A stretch of DNA of 64,000 bases from Bradyrhizobium sp. (GCF_030646015.1 NZ_JAUSLT010000046.1:1-64000), one strand, 5' to 3'. Counted from the stretch's first letter, positions 44,969-54,258 are shown. Notes: generated from the letters alone by a model not told the origin. Numbers and translations: made by a program.

Positions 44969-47869
44969 CTAGCTCGCCGCCTCCAGCCGCTCTTCCGTCA
45001 ACAGCCGCATCGCGGCATCCGCATCCATCGGCTCGCCGAACGCAAAGCCCTGGGCGTATTCGCAGCCCAATTGATAGAGTTCGACGGCGTCCGAGTCGGT
45101 CTCGGCGCCTTCCGCCACCACGTCCATGCCGAGGTCGTGCGCCAGCGCGATGATCGATTTCAGGATCACCGGGCGGGTGCCGCGGCTGGTGGTGCGCACG
45201 AAGGACTGGTCGATCTTGATGGTGTCGAACGGGAAGCGCTGCAGATAGGCCAGCGAGGAATGGCCGGTGCCGAAATCGTCCAGCGACAGCCCGGTGCCGA
45301 GTTCGCGGATCCGGGTCAGCATCTGCGCGGCGTGCTCGGGATTTTCCATCACCAGCGATTCCGTCAGTTCTAGCTTCAGCGTGCCGCGGGCCACCGAGGA
45401 GCGCGACAGCACGGTGCGGATGTCGTGGATCAAATCGTGCCGCAGCAGCTGACGCGACGAGACGTTGACGCTGGCAAAGATCGGCTCGCGCGAGCGCATC
45501 GCGCGTTGCCAGATCGCCAGCTGCTTTGCCGTTTCGTCCAGCACGAACATGCCGAGATCGACGATCAGGCCGATTTCCTCGGCGATCGAGATGAATTCCA
45601 CCGGCGACATGCGTCCGAGTTTCGGGTGGTCCCAGCGCGCCAGCGCCTCGAAACCGGCGATCGAACGATCTTCCAGCCGCACGATCGGCTGGTACAGAAT
45701 GGTGATTTCCTTGCGCTCGATGGCGCGGCGCAATTCGCTTTCCAGCGTCAGCCGGTCGGTCTTGCGCGCGCGCATCGCCGGCTTGTAGACGTCGATGCGG
45801 TCGCCGCCGATCCGCTTGGAATGGTACATCGCGAGCTCGGCGTCCTTGATGATCTCTTCGGACAATTGCGTCTGCGGATCGGACAGCGCGAGGCCAATCG
45901 AGGCGGTCAGGAAGATCTCGCGGTCGTTGAAGGCGATCGGGGCGCGGATGGTCTTGCGGATGGTCTCGGCGAAGGCGGTGATGCGCGCCGGGTCCTGCTC
46001 CGACATCAGGATCAGGCCGAACTGGTCGCCGGCGAGCCGCGCCAGCGTGTCCTGCGGCTTGAGGATGCGGGTCAGCCGCCGCGCCAGCGTCAGCAGGATC
46101 GAATCGCCGACCGCGATCCCTACGGAATCGTTGACCTGCTTGAAGCGATCGAGGTCGATCACCATCAGCGTCGGCCGCAGGTTCGGCATGGTCTTGGCGA
46201 AATTGGCGACCGCGCCGAGGCGGTCGATGAACAGCTTGCGGTTCGGCAAGCCCGTGAGATTGTCATGCACGGAATCGTGCAGCATGCGCTCTTCGGCATT
46301 CTTCTGCTCGGTGACGTCGGTGAGCGTTCCGACCACGCGGGAAACCTCGCCGTCGGAGCCGACTACCGGGCGCGCCTTGAGCGCAAACCACATGAAGTGG
46401 CCGTCCGGTGTGCGCAGCCTGAAATCCTGCACCAGCCGGCCGCGGCGCTGGTCCAGCACGCTGTCCAGTGCCGCGCGGAATCGGTCCTGGTCGAGCGGGT
46501 GCAGCACCTCGAGCCATTTCGCGGCGGGGCCTTCCAGCGTGCCGCGCTTGAGGCCGAGCAATTGCTCGGTTTCGGGGCTGGTAAACACCTTGTCGGCCGA
46601 GACGTCCCAGTCCCAGATCAGGTCGCCCGAGCCGGTCAGCGCCAGCGCCCGGCGCTCGACGTCGGAAACGACACCCGTGGTGGCGCCGCCGCCGGCAAAA
46701 GCGTGCTGCATCACGGTAAATCCGATCAGCATCACGATCAGCACGAGGCCGCCGAGCAAGGCAGGGCCGACGATGTCGTTGGTGACGGAGCCCGCCACCG
46801 TCATGCCGGCCGCAATCACCCACACCACGAGGAGGAACCAGGTCGGGATCAGCAGCACCGCGCGGTCGAACCCGTGGGTCGAGAGATAGACGATGAGGGC
46901 AAAACCCGCGAAGGCGATCAGCACCAGCGACATCCGCGCGATGCCGGAGGCCACGGCCGGATCGAACAGCGCCAGCGCCACCAGCGAGCCGAGAAAGGTC
47001 AGCCAGCCCACGGTGATGTGGGAATAGCGCACATGCCAGCGGCTGAGGTTGAGATAGGCGAACAGGAACACCAATAGCGTCGCCGCCAGGATCGCTTCGC
47101 CCGCCGCGCGCCAGACGCGCTCGGCGTTGTTCGACATGTCGAGCACCTTGCCCCAGAAGCCGAAATCGACGCCGATATAGACCAGCACCGCCCATGCCAA
47201 TGCGGCGGCGGCGGGGAACATGATGCTGCCCTTGACCACGAACAGGATGGTCAGCACCAGCGCCAGCAGGCCGGAAATGCCGATCACGATGCCCTGGTAC
47301 AGGGTGAACGAATTGACCTTGTCCTTGTAGGCGTCCGGTTCCCACAAATAGAGCTGCGGCAATTTATCGGTGCGCAGCTCCGCGACGAAGGTGATGACGG
47401 CGCCGGGATCGAGCGTGATGCGGAAGATGTCCGCGGTCGCGCTCTCCTGTTTCTCGGGACGGTCGCCGGTCGACGGCGTGATGGTGGCGATGCGCGACAG
47501 TCCGAGATCGGGCCACAGCAACCCCGACGACACGATGCGATAATGCGGCGCGACGATCAGGCGGTCGAGCTGGTCGTCGGTGTTGTTGGCGAGCGCGAAC
47601 ACCACCCAGTTCTGGCCGCCTTCGCGGGCGCGGACTTCGATGCGGCGGACGATGCCGTCGGTGCCCGGCGCGGTGGAAACCTGGATGCGGTCGGCATCGC
47701 TGCGCTGATGACTGAGGATCGCGGTGAGATCGATTGCGGGCGCGTCACTGCGAACGCTGACCGCGTCGACAGCGCGCGCCGAAGGCGCGGCGGCAACAAT
47801 CATGAGGCCCAGCGCGAGGGGCGCAAGGCACCTGATCAGACGCAATGTCAGTTCTCCGCAATCAGTCAC
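44969..47869 (-). CDS. GGDEF-EAL c-di-GMP phosphodiesterase with 7TM-like sensor and PAS; GGDEF motif degenerate
   Basis: A 966-residue membrane protein. A signal peptide is followed by a periplasmic beta-rich sensor (~35-180), about seven helices (~185-385, 7TMR-DISM-like), a PAS domain with PAC (~400-520, ending TDVTEQKNAEERM), a GGDEF domain (~530-690) and an EAL domain (~705-950). The cyclase motif reads AGDQF instead of GGDEF, while EAL residues are intact (GFEALAR, SVNVSSRQL, ELTES, LDDFGTG, KIDQSF, AEGAET). It is therefore predicted to hydrolyse c-di-GMP, with the degenerate GGDEF perhaps binding GTP. Confidence 0.92.
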   Translation of the reverse strand: MTDCGELTLRLIRCLAPLALGLMIVAAAPSARAVDAVSVRSDAPAIDLTAILSHQRSDADRIQVSTAPGTDGIVRRIEVRAREGGQNWVVFALANNTDDQLDRLIVAPHYRIVSSGLLWPDLGLSRIATITPSTGDRPEKQESATADIFRITLDPGAVITFVAELRTDKLPQLYLWEPDAYKDKVNSFTLYQGIVIGISGLLALVLTILFVVKGSIMFPAAAALAWAVLVYIGVDFGFWGKVLDMSNNAERVWRAAGEAILAATLLVFLFAYLNLSRWHVRYSHITVGWLTFLGSLVALALFDPAVASGIARMSLVLIAFAGFALIVYLSTHGFDRAVLLIPTWFLLVVWVIAAGMTVAGSVTNDIVGPALLGGLVLIVMLIGFTVMQHAFAGGGATTGVVSDVERRALALTGSGDLIWDWDVSADKVFTSPETEQLLGLKRGTLEGPAAKWLEVLHPLDQDRFRAALDSVLDQRRGRLVQDFRLRTPDGHFMWFALKARPVVGSDGEVSRVVGTLTDVTEQKNAEERMLHDSVHDNLTGLPNRKLFIDRLGAVANFAKTMPNLRPTLMVIDLDRFKQVNDSVGIAVGDSILLTLARRLTRILKPQDTLARLAGDQFGLILMSEQDPARITAFAETIRKTIRAPIAFNDREIFLTASIGLALSDPQTQLSEEIIKDAELAMYHSKRIGGDRIDVYKPAMRARKTDRLTLESELRRAIERKEITILYQPIVRLEDRSIAGFEALARWDHPKLGRMSPVEFISIAEEIGLIVDLGMFVLDETAKQLAIWQRAMRSREPIFASVNVSSRQLLRHDLIHDIRTVLSRSSVARGTLKLELTESLVMENPEHAAQMLTRIRELGTGLSLDDFGTGHSSLAYLQRFPFDTIKIDQSFVRTTSRGTRPVILKSIIALAHDLGMDVVAEGAETDSDAVELYQLGCEYAQGFAFGEPMDADAAMRLLTEERLEAAS

Positions 47870-47964
47870 ATGTCCGGGCGAAGCTGGTCGACCGGCGTTG
47901 CGCGATAAATGACATGAAAGTGAGGGAAATCAAAGGGTTTCCGGCTGCGCATCGCGCAACAGCG

Positions 47965-48966
47965 TTAAACCGCCAACACAATTTTGCCAATATGTTCGCT
48001 GGTCTCCATGCGCCGATGGGCGTCGGCGGCCTTTTCCAGCGGGAATGTACTGTCCATGACGGGTTTGACCCTGCCGTCGCGCAACAGCGGCATCACCCTG
48101 GCCTCGATCGCGGCCACCATCGCCGCCTTGTCCGCATTGCTGCGGGGGCGCAGCGTCGAGCCGGTGTGAACCAGCCGCTTCACCATCACCTTGGAGAAGT
48201 TAACGGTGGCCTTGGGCGTCCCGCTCAGGAACGCGATCTGGACGATGCGGCCGTCGACCGCGGCGGCATCGTAGTTGCGGTCGATATAGTCGCCGCCGAC
48301 CATGTCGAGAATGACATTGGCGCCGGCGCCATTGGTCGCCTTCTTCGTGGCCTCGACGAAGTCCTCGGTCTTGTAGTTGATGGCGAGGTCAGCGCCGAGT
48401 TTGGTGCAGGCATCGGCCTTGTCCTTCGATCCCACGGTGACGATCACCCTGGAGCCGAGCGCTTTTGCCAATTGGATCGCCATGGTGCCGATGCCGGACG
48501 AGCCGCCATGGATCAGCAAGGTCTCGCCGGGCTTCAACGCGCCACGCTCGAACACATTGTGCCAGACGGTCATCAGGGTTTCCGGGATGGCGCCGGCTTC
48601 CTGCATCGACAGAGCGGGCGGCACCGCCATCGCCTGGGCGTCCTGTGCGATGCAATATTGCGCGTAGCCGCCGCCGGCCACCAGCGACATTACCTTGTCG
48701 CCGAGCTTGTGCCTGACGGAGCCCGCGCCGAGCGCGACCACTTCGCCGGCAATTTCCAGACCGGGCAGGTCGCTGGCGCCGGGCGGCGGCGGATAGGCGC
48801 CGGAGCGCTGCGCGACGTCGGGGCGGTTGACGCCCGCGGCCTTTACCTTGACCAGGATTTCACCGGGACCCGGCACCGGGAGCGCGCGGGTCTCGGGCAC
48901 CAGAACCTCGGGACCGCCGGGCTTGCTGATGCCGACGACGGTCATTTGCGCGGGCAGCTTTTCCAT
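47965..48966 (-). CDS. NAD(P)H-quinone oxidoreductase (zinc-independent MDR, PIG3-like)
   Basis: A 333-residue medium-chain dehydrogenase without catalytic zinc. GroES-like N-domain with VKVKAAGVNRPDVAQRSGAYPPPPG, then cofactor loop GGSSGIGTMAIQLAKALG and the NADP-type VGSKDKADA. The segments KMGAD-like KLGADLAINYKTEDF and ERGALKPGETLLIHGG match the NAD(P)H:quinone oxidoreductase PIG3/QOR branch. Two-domain length is normal. It is single-gene, followed by DUF1192 on the other strand. Confidence 0.9.
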   Translation of the reverse strand: MEKLPAQMTVVGISKPGGPEVLVPETRALPVPGPGEILVKVKAAGVNRPDVAQRSGAYPPPPGASDLPGLEIAGEVVALGAGSVRHKLGDKVMSLVAGGGYAQYCIAQDAQAMAVPPALSMQEAGAIPETLMTVWHNVFERGALKPGETLLIHGGSSGIGTMAIQLAKALGSRVIVTVGSKDKADACTKLGADLAINYKTEDFVEATKKATNGAGANVILDMVGGDYIDRNYDAAAVDGRIVQIAFLSGTPKATVNFSKVMVKRLVHTGSTLRPRSNADKAAMVAAIEARVMPLLRDGRVKPVMDSTFPLEKAADAHRRMETSEHIGKIVLAV

Positions 48967-49070
48967 GGTGTTTCCTTGGGCCAGGATGGGAAATTCGAAG
49001 AGGCACCTGATTAGCCAGCCGCGCTCCGGCTGGCAACCGCCTCCCCAAAATGCTGAGCACGAGGTAACGC

Positions 49071-49262
49071 ATGGCTATCGAGGACGACGACAAGCCGAGA
49101 AAGAAAGTCACCCACGAGATCGGGCAGGACCTGTCGTTGCTGTCGGTCGAGGAGTTGGCCGAGCGCGTCGCGCTGATGACGTCGGAGATCGAGCGGCTGC
49201 AGACGGCGATGACCAAGAAGCGCGCGTCGAAGGATGCGGCGAACAGTTTTTTCAAGACGTAG
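49071..49262 (+). CDS. DUF1192 protein
   Basis: A 63-residue soluble protein with LSLLSVEELAERVALMTSEIERLQ and a helical coiled-coil-like end KKRASKDAANSFFK, the DUF1192 pattern. Function is unknown; it is well conserved in Rhizobiales and lies upstream of rcdA. The ATG follows GAGGTAACGC. Confidence 0.9.
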   Translation: MAIEDDDKPRKKVTHEIGQDLSLLSVEELAERVALMTSEIERLQTAMTKKRASKDAANSFFKT

Positions 49263-49284
49263 GAACTGAGTTCGATCTCCCTCT

Positions 49285-49333
49285 CGTCGTCCCGGATCGG
49301 CGTTCGCTTGCGCTCACTTGTCCGGGACGACGG
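49285..49333. repeat. Short inverted repeat behind the DUF1192 gene
   Basis: CGTCGTCCCGGAT and TCCGGGACGACGG arms around GTTCGCTTGCGC. It is a compact member of the dispersed palindromes and may end DUF1192 transcription. Confidence 0.6.
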
Positions 49334-49418
49334 ATGAGAGGGCGGGGCGCAACGCATTCGGGGCGCAGGCCTCGGCCAATGGCCGACATGGCAAAGGAAT
49401 CGTGAACAGAACCGCTCA

Positions 49419-49447
49419 TTTACGGTCCATTAAGCTTTCTCGATTAT
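49419..49447 (+). promoter_or_regulatory. Putative sigma70-type promoter of the 49.45 kb sRNA
   Basis: TTTACG (49419-49424), a 17-base spacer and GATTAT (49442-49447), four of six matches to each hexamer consensus. A CtrA-like half pair TTTAC-N6-TTAAG (49419-49434) overlaps the -35. Confidence 0.35.
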
Positions 49448-49453
49448 GACTCT

Positions 49454-49552
49454 GATTGTCCTTGTTTGGACACCGAGTGGCTCCTGTCCACTCTGTTTGA
49501 CGCCTCCCTGTTATCAACTTCAAAAGCCGCCAGAAATGGCGGCTCTTTTTTT
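49454..49552 (+). ncRNA. Candidate trans-acting small RNA, ~100 nt
   Basis: Between the DUF1192 gene and rcdA there is no reading frame but a full sRNA-like layout: hairpin 1 TGTCC-N6-GGACA (49457-49472), hairpin 2 GAGTGG-CTCCTGT-CCACTC (49475-49493) with CUCCU in its loop, an unpaired GCCTCCC (49502-49508) and a strong intrinsic terminator. CU-rich exposed segments of this kind mark several alphaproteobacterial riboregulators that pair with Shine-Dalgarno regions. Not assigned to a known Rfam family here. Confidence 0.5.
49525..49552 (+). terminator. Intrinsic terminator of the candidate sRNA
   Basis: AGCCGCC-AGAAAT-GGCGGCT stem-loop followed by CTTTTTTT. No protein gene ends within 250 bases upstream on this strand except DUF1192 at 49262, so it likely terminates a short transcript. 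Confidence 0.85.
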
Positions 49553-49689
49553 GGCGTCCGCGGTACCTCACTGGAAACCATAAAAGCGCTTGCGGCTGGA
49601 CTCTCGCCGGCCGGCGCGTAATGATTTGTTCATCATAAGCCGGCGCCCATTCAAGCCGGCGGCGTAAACAGTTGCGTGAGGCGTTAACC

Positions 49690-50211
49690 ATGTCCGACCG
49701 TTCGCAAAGCGAAACCGCTCTCGTCCAGTTCAGCGAGAGGCTCACCAACTCGGCGGCGTTTGGTACCCTGTTCCGCGAAGGCATGGATCTGGTCGAGGAG
49801 ACCGCCGCCTATCTCGACGGCGTCGGCCGCACCGAGGCGAAGGCGCTCGACCGCTCCGTCAGCCTGACTTACGCCACCGAAAGCATGCGGCTGACCACCC
49901 GCCTGATGCAGCTGGCGTCATGGCTGCTGTTGCACCGCGCGGTCAAGGAAGGCGAGATGACGCTGGGCCAGGCCAACCGCGAAAAGACCAAGGTCAAGCT
50001 CTCGGCCGCCGACCCCGGCCCGGACGACATCATCGAAAAGCTGCCGCTGCAATTGCAGGAGCTGATCGCCCGATCGATGGCGCTGCAGACCAAGGTCCGC
50101 CGCCTCGATACCACGATCCATGCGCCGGCGGCCGAACGCGCCTCGATCGGCAATCCCCTGGTGCCGCAGCTCAATCGCCTGAAGGCGGCGTTCGAACGCC
50201 AGAGCGGCTGA
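49690..50211 (+). CDS. rcdA: DUF1465/RcdA-like regulator of CtrA degradation
   Basis: A 173-residue helical protein of the DUF1465 family, to which Caulobacter RcdA belongs; RcdA is an adaptor that helps ClpXP degrade CtrA. Pieces: VQFSERLTNSAAFGTLFREGMDLVEETAAYLDG (ends quoted), RLTTRLMQLASWLLLHRAVKEGEM and ELIARSMALQTKVRRLD. The start at 49690 has TTAACC just upstream and GTGAGGCG as a weak ribosome site. Assignment as RcdA rests on family; function in this organism is inferred. Confidence 0.85.
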   Translation: MSDRSQSETALVQFSERLTNSAAFGTLFREGMDLVEETAAYLDGVGRTEAKALDRSVSLTYATESMRLTTRLMQLASWLLLHRAVKEGEMTLGQANREKTKVKLSAADPGPDDIIEKLPLQLQELIARSMALQTKVRRLDTTIHAPAAERASIGNPLVPQLNRLKAAFERQSG

Positions 50212-50242
50212 CGCCGCGGCATCGACTGACCCTATTCCCAAC

Positions 50243-50274
50243 GAAAAACGCCCCGGCGCGAGCCGGGGCGTTTT
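50243..50274. terminator. Bidirectional intrinsic terminator between rcdA and rpmE
   Basis: CGCCCCGGC-GCGA-GCCGGGGCG hairpin with a GAAAAA run on the left and a TTTT run on the right, placed between two convergent genes. Confidence 0.88.
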
Positions 50275-50307
50275 GATGTCTGCATCAGGCGAGCGGCCTG
50301 AAAGCCC

Positions 50308-50535
50308 TCAATCCTTCTTGAGGAAGCCCGAAAACTTCTTCTGGAACCGGGACACGCGGCCGCCGCGATCGAGCATCTGCTGGGCGCCGCCGATCCAGGC
50401 CGGGTGCGACTTGGAGTCGATATCGAGGTTCAGCTTGTCGCCTTCCTTGCCCCAGGTGGACCTTGTCTGGTACTCGGTGCCATCGGTCATGACGACCGTA
50501 ATCATATGATATTCCGGGTGAATTTCGGCTTTCAT
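50308..50535 (-). CDS. rpmE: 50S ribosomal protein L31, zinc-free form
   Basis: A 75-residue ribosomal protein: [29 protein letters not shown] and the basic end [13 protein letters not shown]. It has no Cys residues, so it is a C-minus type that does not bind zinc. GTG/ATG choice is clear: the ATG follows a purine-rich GGATCTGCC. Divergent from an ABC exporter gene. Confidence 0.96.
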   Translation of the reverse strand: MKAEIHPEYHMITVVMTDGTEYQTRSTWGKEGDKLNLDIDSKSHPAWIGGAQQMLDRGGRVSRFQKKFSGFLKKD

Positions 50536-50738
50536 GGCAGATCCTTCGGCGCGCCGGCGCCTGTCTATCGATGGCTGTGGGGACGGATTTGGGCCGCTCT
50601 ATAACGCAGCAAGGCCCCCAAAACAAGCCAAGTTCGGCCCCCGCCCCCCGGGGGATCCCGCATTAGTATGTTACCGGATTTGCCAGCGTCGGCGCCTGGG
50701 CCTATCTGGTGGCTGGCAAAGCGATTGGTCCGGATCTC

Positions 50739-52598
50739 ATGAGCGCAGTGGAACGGCTTGAAGAGCGGCGTGGCGAGACGCCGCCGCCGCGCGATCTGGC
50801 GCTCGCAGAGGCACCCTCCGTCGAGGCCGGACTGACGGAACTGCCGGCCAAAAGCAGCGCGAGGCTTCGCCCGCTGCTGGCGCTGATGCCCTATGTGGGG
50901 CGCTACCGCGGCCGCGCCATTCTGGCCTTCATCTCGCTCACCATTGCGGCGATCACGACCCTGCTGGTGCCGATCGCGGTGCGGCGGATGATCGACTTCG
51001 GGCTCTCGCCCGAAGGCATCGCCATGATCAATTCCTATTTCAGCGTCATGATCGCGCTGGTCGCGGTGCTGGCCGGGGCCAGTGCGGCGCGATTCTACCT
51101 GGTCATGACCATCGGCGAGCGCATCGTCGCCGATCTCAGGCGCGACGTGTTCGCGCATCTGATTTCGCTGTCGCCGGCCTTCTTCGATTCGGCGCGCTCG
51201 GGCGAACTGATCTCGCGGCTGACCGCCGACACCACGCAAATCAAGTCGGCGGTCGGCGCCTCGGTGTCGATCGCGCTGCGCAACCTGATGCTGTTCATCG
51301 GCGCTACCGCGATGATGGTGATCACCAGCCCCCGGTTGTCGGGCTTCGTGCTGCTGGCGATCCCGGTGATCGTGATTCCGCTGGTCGCGTTCGGGCGCTG
51401 GGTGCGGCGGCTGTCGCGCAACGCCCAGGATACGCTGGCGGAAGCCACATCCTATGCATCGGAACTGATCGGCGCGATCAGGACCGTGCAGGCCTACACC
51501 AGCGAGGGGCTGGCCAATGCGCGGTTCGGCGGCGAGGTCGAACAGGCCTATGCCGCGGCGCGCAGTTCGACCCGGGCGCGGGCGGTTCTCACCGCGGTCA
51601 TCATCTTCATCGTGTTCTCCAGCGTGGTGGCGATTCTCTGGGTCGGATCGAACGACGTGCTGACCGGCTCGATCACGCCGGGCAGGCTCGGCCAGTTCGT
51701 GCTGTATGCGGCGTTCGCCGCCGCCGGCCTCGGCCAGCTCAGCGAGGTCTGGGGCGAGCTGTCGGCGGCGTCGGGCGCCTCGGAGCGGTTGTTCGAGATC
51801 CTCCGCGTCAAGTCGGCGATCGCAGTACCGGCGTCGCCGCGCGCGATGCCACAGCCGGCACGCGGCGACGTCGGTTTCGACAAGGTCAGCTTCGCCTATC
51901 CGACCCGGCCGGATGCGCTGGCGGTTGATGGCGTTTCGCTCACCGTGCGCGCCGGCGAGAAGGTTGCGATCGTCGGCCCGTCGGGCGCCGGCAAGAGCAC
52001 GCTGTTTCATCTTCTGCTGCGTTTCTACGATCCGGCTTCCGGCGCGATCTCGTTCGACGGCGTGCCGGTCAGGGCGGCCGATCCGCGGGAGTTGCGCGCC
52101 CGCATCGCGCTGGTGCCGCAGGACTCCGTGGTGTTCGCAGCCTCCGCGCGCGACAACATCCGCTTCGGCCGGCCTGACGCGACGGATGCGGAAGTCGAGC
52201 ACGCCGCGGACCTGGCCCATGCCAGCGAATTCATCCGCCGGCTGCCCGGCGGCTTCGAGGCGCAGCTCCGCGAGCGCGGCGTGACGCTGTCGGGCGGCCA
52301 GCGCCAGCGCATCGCCATCGCGCGCGCGATCCTGCGCGATGCGCCGCTGCTGTTGCTGGATGAGGCGACCTCGTCGCTCGATGCCGAGAGCGAGACCCTG
52401 GTGCAGACCGCGCTGGAAGAATTGATGCGCCACCGCACCACGCTCGTCATCGCGCACCGGCTGGCCACCGTACTGTCCTGCGACCGCATCATGGTGATGG
52501 ACCAGGGCCGCATCGTCGAACAGGGCACCCACGCGGAGCTGGTCGCCGCGGGCGGGCTTTATGCGAGACTGGCAAGGTTGCAGTTCGAGGGGGTGTGA
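50739..52598 (+). CDS. ABC exporter, fused membrane and ATPase domains (MsbA/ABCB-like)
   Basis: A 619-residue half-transporter. A soluble Arg/Pro-rich leader (~residues 1-50) precedes six helices to ~350, then an ATPase domain with Walker [10 protein letters not shown] (~residue 415), [18 protein letters not shown], signature LSGGQRQR and Walker [13 protein letters not shown]. The family includes lipid and drug exporters; the substrate is unknown. The ATG at 50739 is preferred to an upstream GTG because GGATCTC lies before it. Divergent from rpmE. Confidence 0.9.
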   Translation: MSAVERLEERRGETPPPRDLALAEAPSVEAGLTELPAKSSARLRPLLALMPYVGRYRGRAILAFISLTIAAITTLLVPIAVRRMIDFGLSPEGIAMINSYFSVMIALVAVLAGASAARFYLVMTIGERIVADLRRDVFAHLISLSPAFFDSARSGELISRLTADTTQIKSAVGASVSIALRNLMLFIGATAMMVITSPRLSGFVLLAIPVIVIPLVAFGRWVRRLSRNAQDTLAEATSYASELIGAIRTVQAYTSEGLANARFGGEVEQAYAAARSSTRARAVLTAVIIFIVFSSVVAILWVGSNDVLTGSITPGRLGQFVLYAAFAAAGLGQLSEVWGELSAASGASERLFEILRVKSAIAVPASPRAMPQPARGDVGFDKVSFAYPTRPDALAVDGVSLTVRAGEKVAIVGPSGAGKSTLFHLLLRFYDPASGAISFDGVPVRAADPRELRARIALVPQDSVVFAASARDNIRFGRPDATDAEVEHAADLAHASEFIRRLPGGFEAQLRERGVTLSGGQRQRIAIARAILRDAPLLLLDEATSSLDAESETLVQTALEELMRHRTTLVIAHRLATVLSCDRIMVMDQGRIVEQGTHAELVAAGGLYARLARLQFEGV

Positions 52599-52607
52599 GG
52601 TTTCTTT

Positions 52608-52755
52608 CTTCCCCTCTCCCCTTGTGGGAGAGGGTGGACGCGATGCGCAGCATCGCGGACGGGTGAGGGGTTGGCTCAACGGGTAGTCTGCTTGGGGATA
52701 GAGACCCCTCATCCGGCGCTTCGCGCCACCTTCTCCCACAAGGGGAGAAGGGAAG
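52608..52755. repeat. Large intergenic palindromic repeat, family A
   Basis: TTCCCCTCTCCCCTTGTGGG and CCCACAAGGGGAGAAGGGAA outer arms, inner GCGATGCGCAGCATCGC and GGCGCTTCGCGCC dyads, as at 8127-8267. It sits between the convergent ABC exporter and GNAT genes. Confidence 0.87.
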
Positions 52756-52762
52756 AAGAACG

Positions 52763-53212
52763 CTACGGCTTCCACGCCATCTTCAGCACCAGTCGCTTCG
52801 ACCCCGGGTTCACATCCTCTCCCGCATGGACAAATCCGTTGCGCTCGTAGAAGCGGATGGCCCTGTTGTTGTCGGCGTTGACCTTCAACGTGACGCCATC
52901 GGGGGACAAGCGCTTGGCTTCATCGACCAGCATGGTGGCAAGCTTTGATCCCCAGTGGTCGGGCGCGACCACCAACTGATCGAGATAGCCCGAAGCATCG
53001 ATGGTGACGAAGCCAACCAATGCGCCGGCCTGTTCGGCAACAACGATCGCTGCGTTGGGCACCAGTTCGTTGCGCCAGCGTTCGCGCCACCAGTCCACGC
53101 GGGCGTCGAAATCGATCGAGGGATAGGCGAGCCGCCAGGTCTCGAGCCACAGCGCGATCGTGGCGTCCTCGTCGTCGGCGCGATACGGGCGAAGCTGAAA
53201 CTTTTCTGCCAC
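52763..53212 (-). CDS. GNAT-family N-acetyltransferase
   Basis: A 149-residue acetyltransferase: FQLRPYRADDEDATIALWLETW at the N-terminus, acetyl-CoA motif A around DQLVVAPDHWGSKLATMLV and motif B RAIRFYERNGF. The substrate cannot be told. It starts with GTG one base overlapping the stop of the MotB/OmpA-like gene (TAGTG), so it is translationally coupled to it and probably part of the same operon. Confidence 0.88.
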   Translation of the reverse strand: MAEKFQLRPYRADDEDATIALWLETWRLAYPSIDFDARVDWWRERWRNELVPNAAIVVAEQAGALVGFVTIDASGYLDQLVVAPDHWGSKLATMLVDEAKRLSPDGVTLKVNADNNRAIRFYERNGFVHAGEDVNPGSKRLVLKMAWKP

Positions 53213-54243
53213 TACCGTTCCGTCAGCTTCAGCTCGATGCGACGGTTGCGCTTGTAGGCTTCTTCGGTCGTCGCGGTGTCGAGCGGCTGGAATTCGGCGA
53301 AGCCTGCCGCCACCAGCCGCTGCGCCGGCACGCCGAGCGAGACCAGATACTGCACCACCGAGATCGCGCGCGCCGACGACAATTCCCAGTTCGATTTGAA
53401 CACCGGGCTGTTCAGAATCGGCCGCACGTCGGTATGGCCGTCGACCCGCAGCACCCAGGCGATCTCGGCGGGAATCTGCTTGTCCAGCTCGGTCAGCGCG
53501 CTCGCCAGTTTGTCCAGCTCGGCGCGGCCTTCGGGCAGCAGCAAGGCCTGGCCGGTGTCGAAGAACACTTCGGACTGGAACACAAAACGGTCGCCAACGA
53601 TGCGGATGTCCGGCCGGTTGCCGAGAATGGCGCGCAGGCGGCCGAAGAATTCCGAACGGTAGCGCGACAGTTCCTGCACCCGCTGCGCCAGCGCCACGTT
53701 CAGCCGCTGTCCGAGATCGGCGATCCGCCCTTGCGATTCCCTGTCGCGCTTCTCCGATACCTCGAGCGCTTCCTCCAGCGCCGCCAGCTGGCGGCGCAGC
53801 GCGCTGATCTGCTGGTTCAGGACCTCGATCTGCGCCAGCGCCCGCGAGGTCACCTGTTTTTCGGAATCCAGCGCCTTGTTGAGTTCGCTGGCGCGGCCGG
53901 CGGCGTCGCTGCCGGCGCCGGCAAGCCCGTCATAGAGGCCCTTGACCCGGTCGCGCTCGGCTTCCGCCGAGGACAGTCCCGCACGCAGCTGCGACAGCTG
54001 GTCGTCGAGATTGAGCTTGCCGAGCTTTTCCAGCGACAGCATTTCGCTGAGCTGCGCCAGCTTGGCGTTGAGCTGCTCCAGCGCCTTGTCCTTGCCGGTG
54101 ACTTCCTGCGACAGGAAGAACTGCACCACCAGGAACACCGACAGCAGGAACACGATCGAGAGCACCAGCGTCGACAGCGCATCGACGAAGCCCGGCCAGT
54201 AGTTGAATCCGGAATCGTTGCGGCGGGTACGGGCGAGGGCCAT
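53212..54243 (-). CDS. MotB/OmpA-like peptidoglycan-binding protein with long coiled coil
   Basis: A 343-residue protein: short cytoplasmic N-terminus, one helix (residues ~20-45) beginning WPGFVDALSTLVL with an Asp (D21) at the place of the ion-carrying Asp of MotB/TolR. A coiled coil of ~150 residues follows, then an OmpA_C domain (~residues 215-343) with FFDTGQALLLPEG, VDGHTDVRPI, LSSARAISVVQYL and the RRIEL motif. It is encoded downstream of a MotA/TolQ-like gene; together they resemble an ion-driven motor that binds peptidoglycan. No flagellar genes are near. Confidence 0.88.
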   Translation of the reverse strand: MALARTRRNDSGFNYWPGFVDALSTLVLSIVFLLSVFLVVQFFLSQEVTGKDKALEQLNAKLAQLSEMLSLEKLGKLNLDDQLSQLRAGLSSAEAERDRVKGLYDGLAGAGSDAAGRASELNKALDSEKQVTSRALAQIEVLNQQISALRRQLAALEEALEVSEKRDRESQGRIADLGQRLNVALAQRVQELSRYRSEFFGRLRAILGNRPDIRIVGDRFVFQSEVFFDTGQALLLPEGRAELDKLASALTELDKQIPAEIAWVLRVDGHTDVRPILNSPVFKSNWELSSARAISVVQYLVSLGVPAQRLVAAGFAEFQPLDTATTEEAYKRNRRIELKLTER

Positions 54244-54258
54244 CAGAAGTCTCCAATC

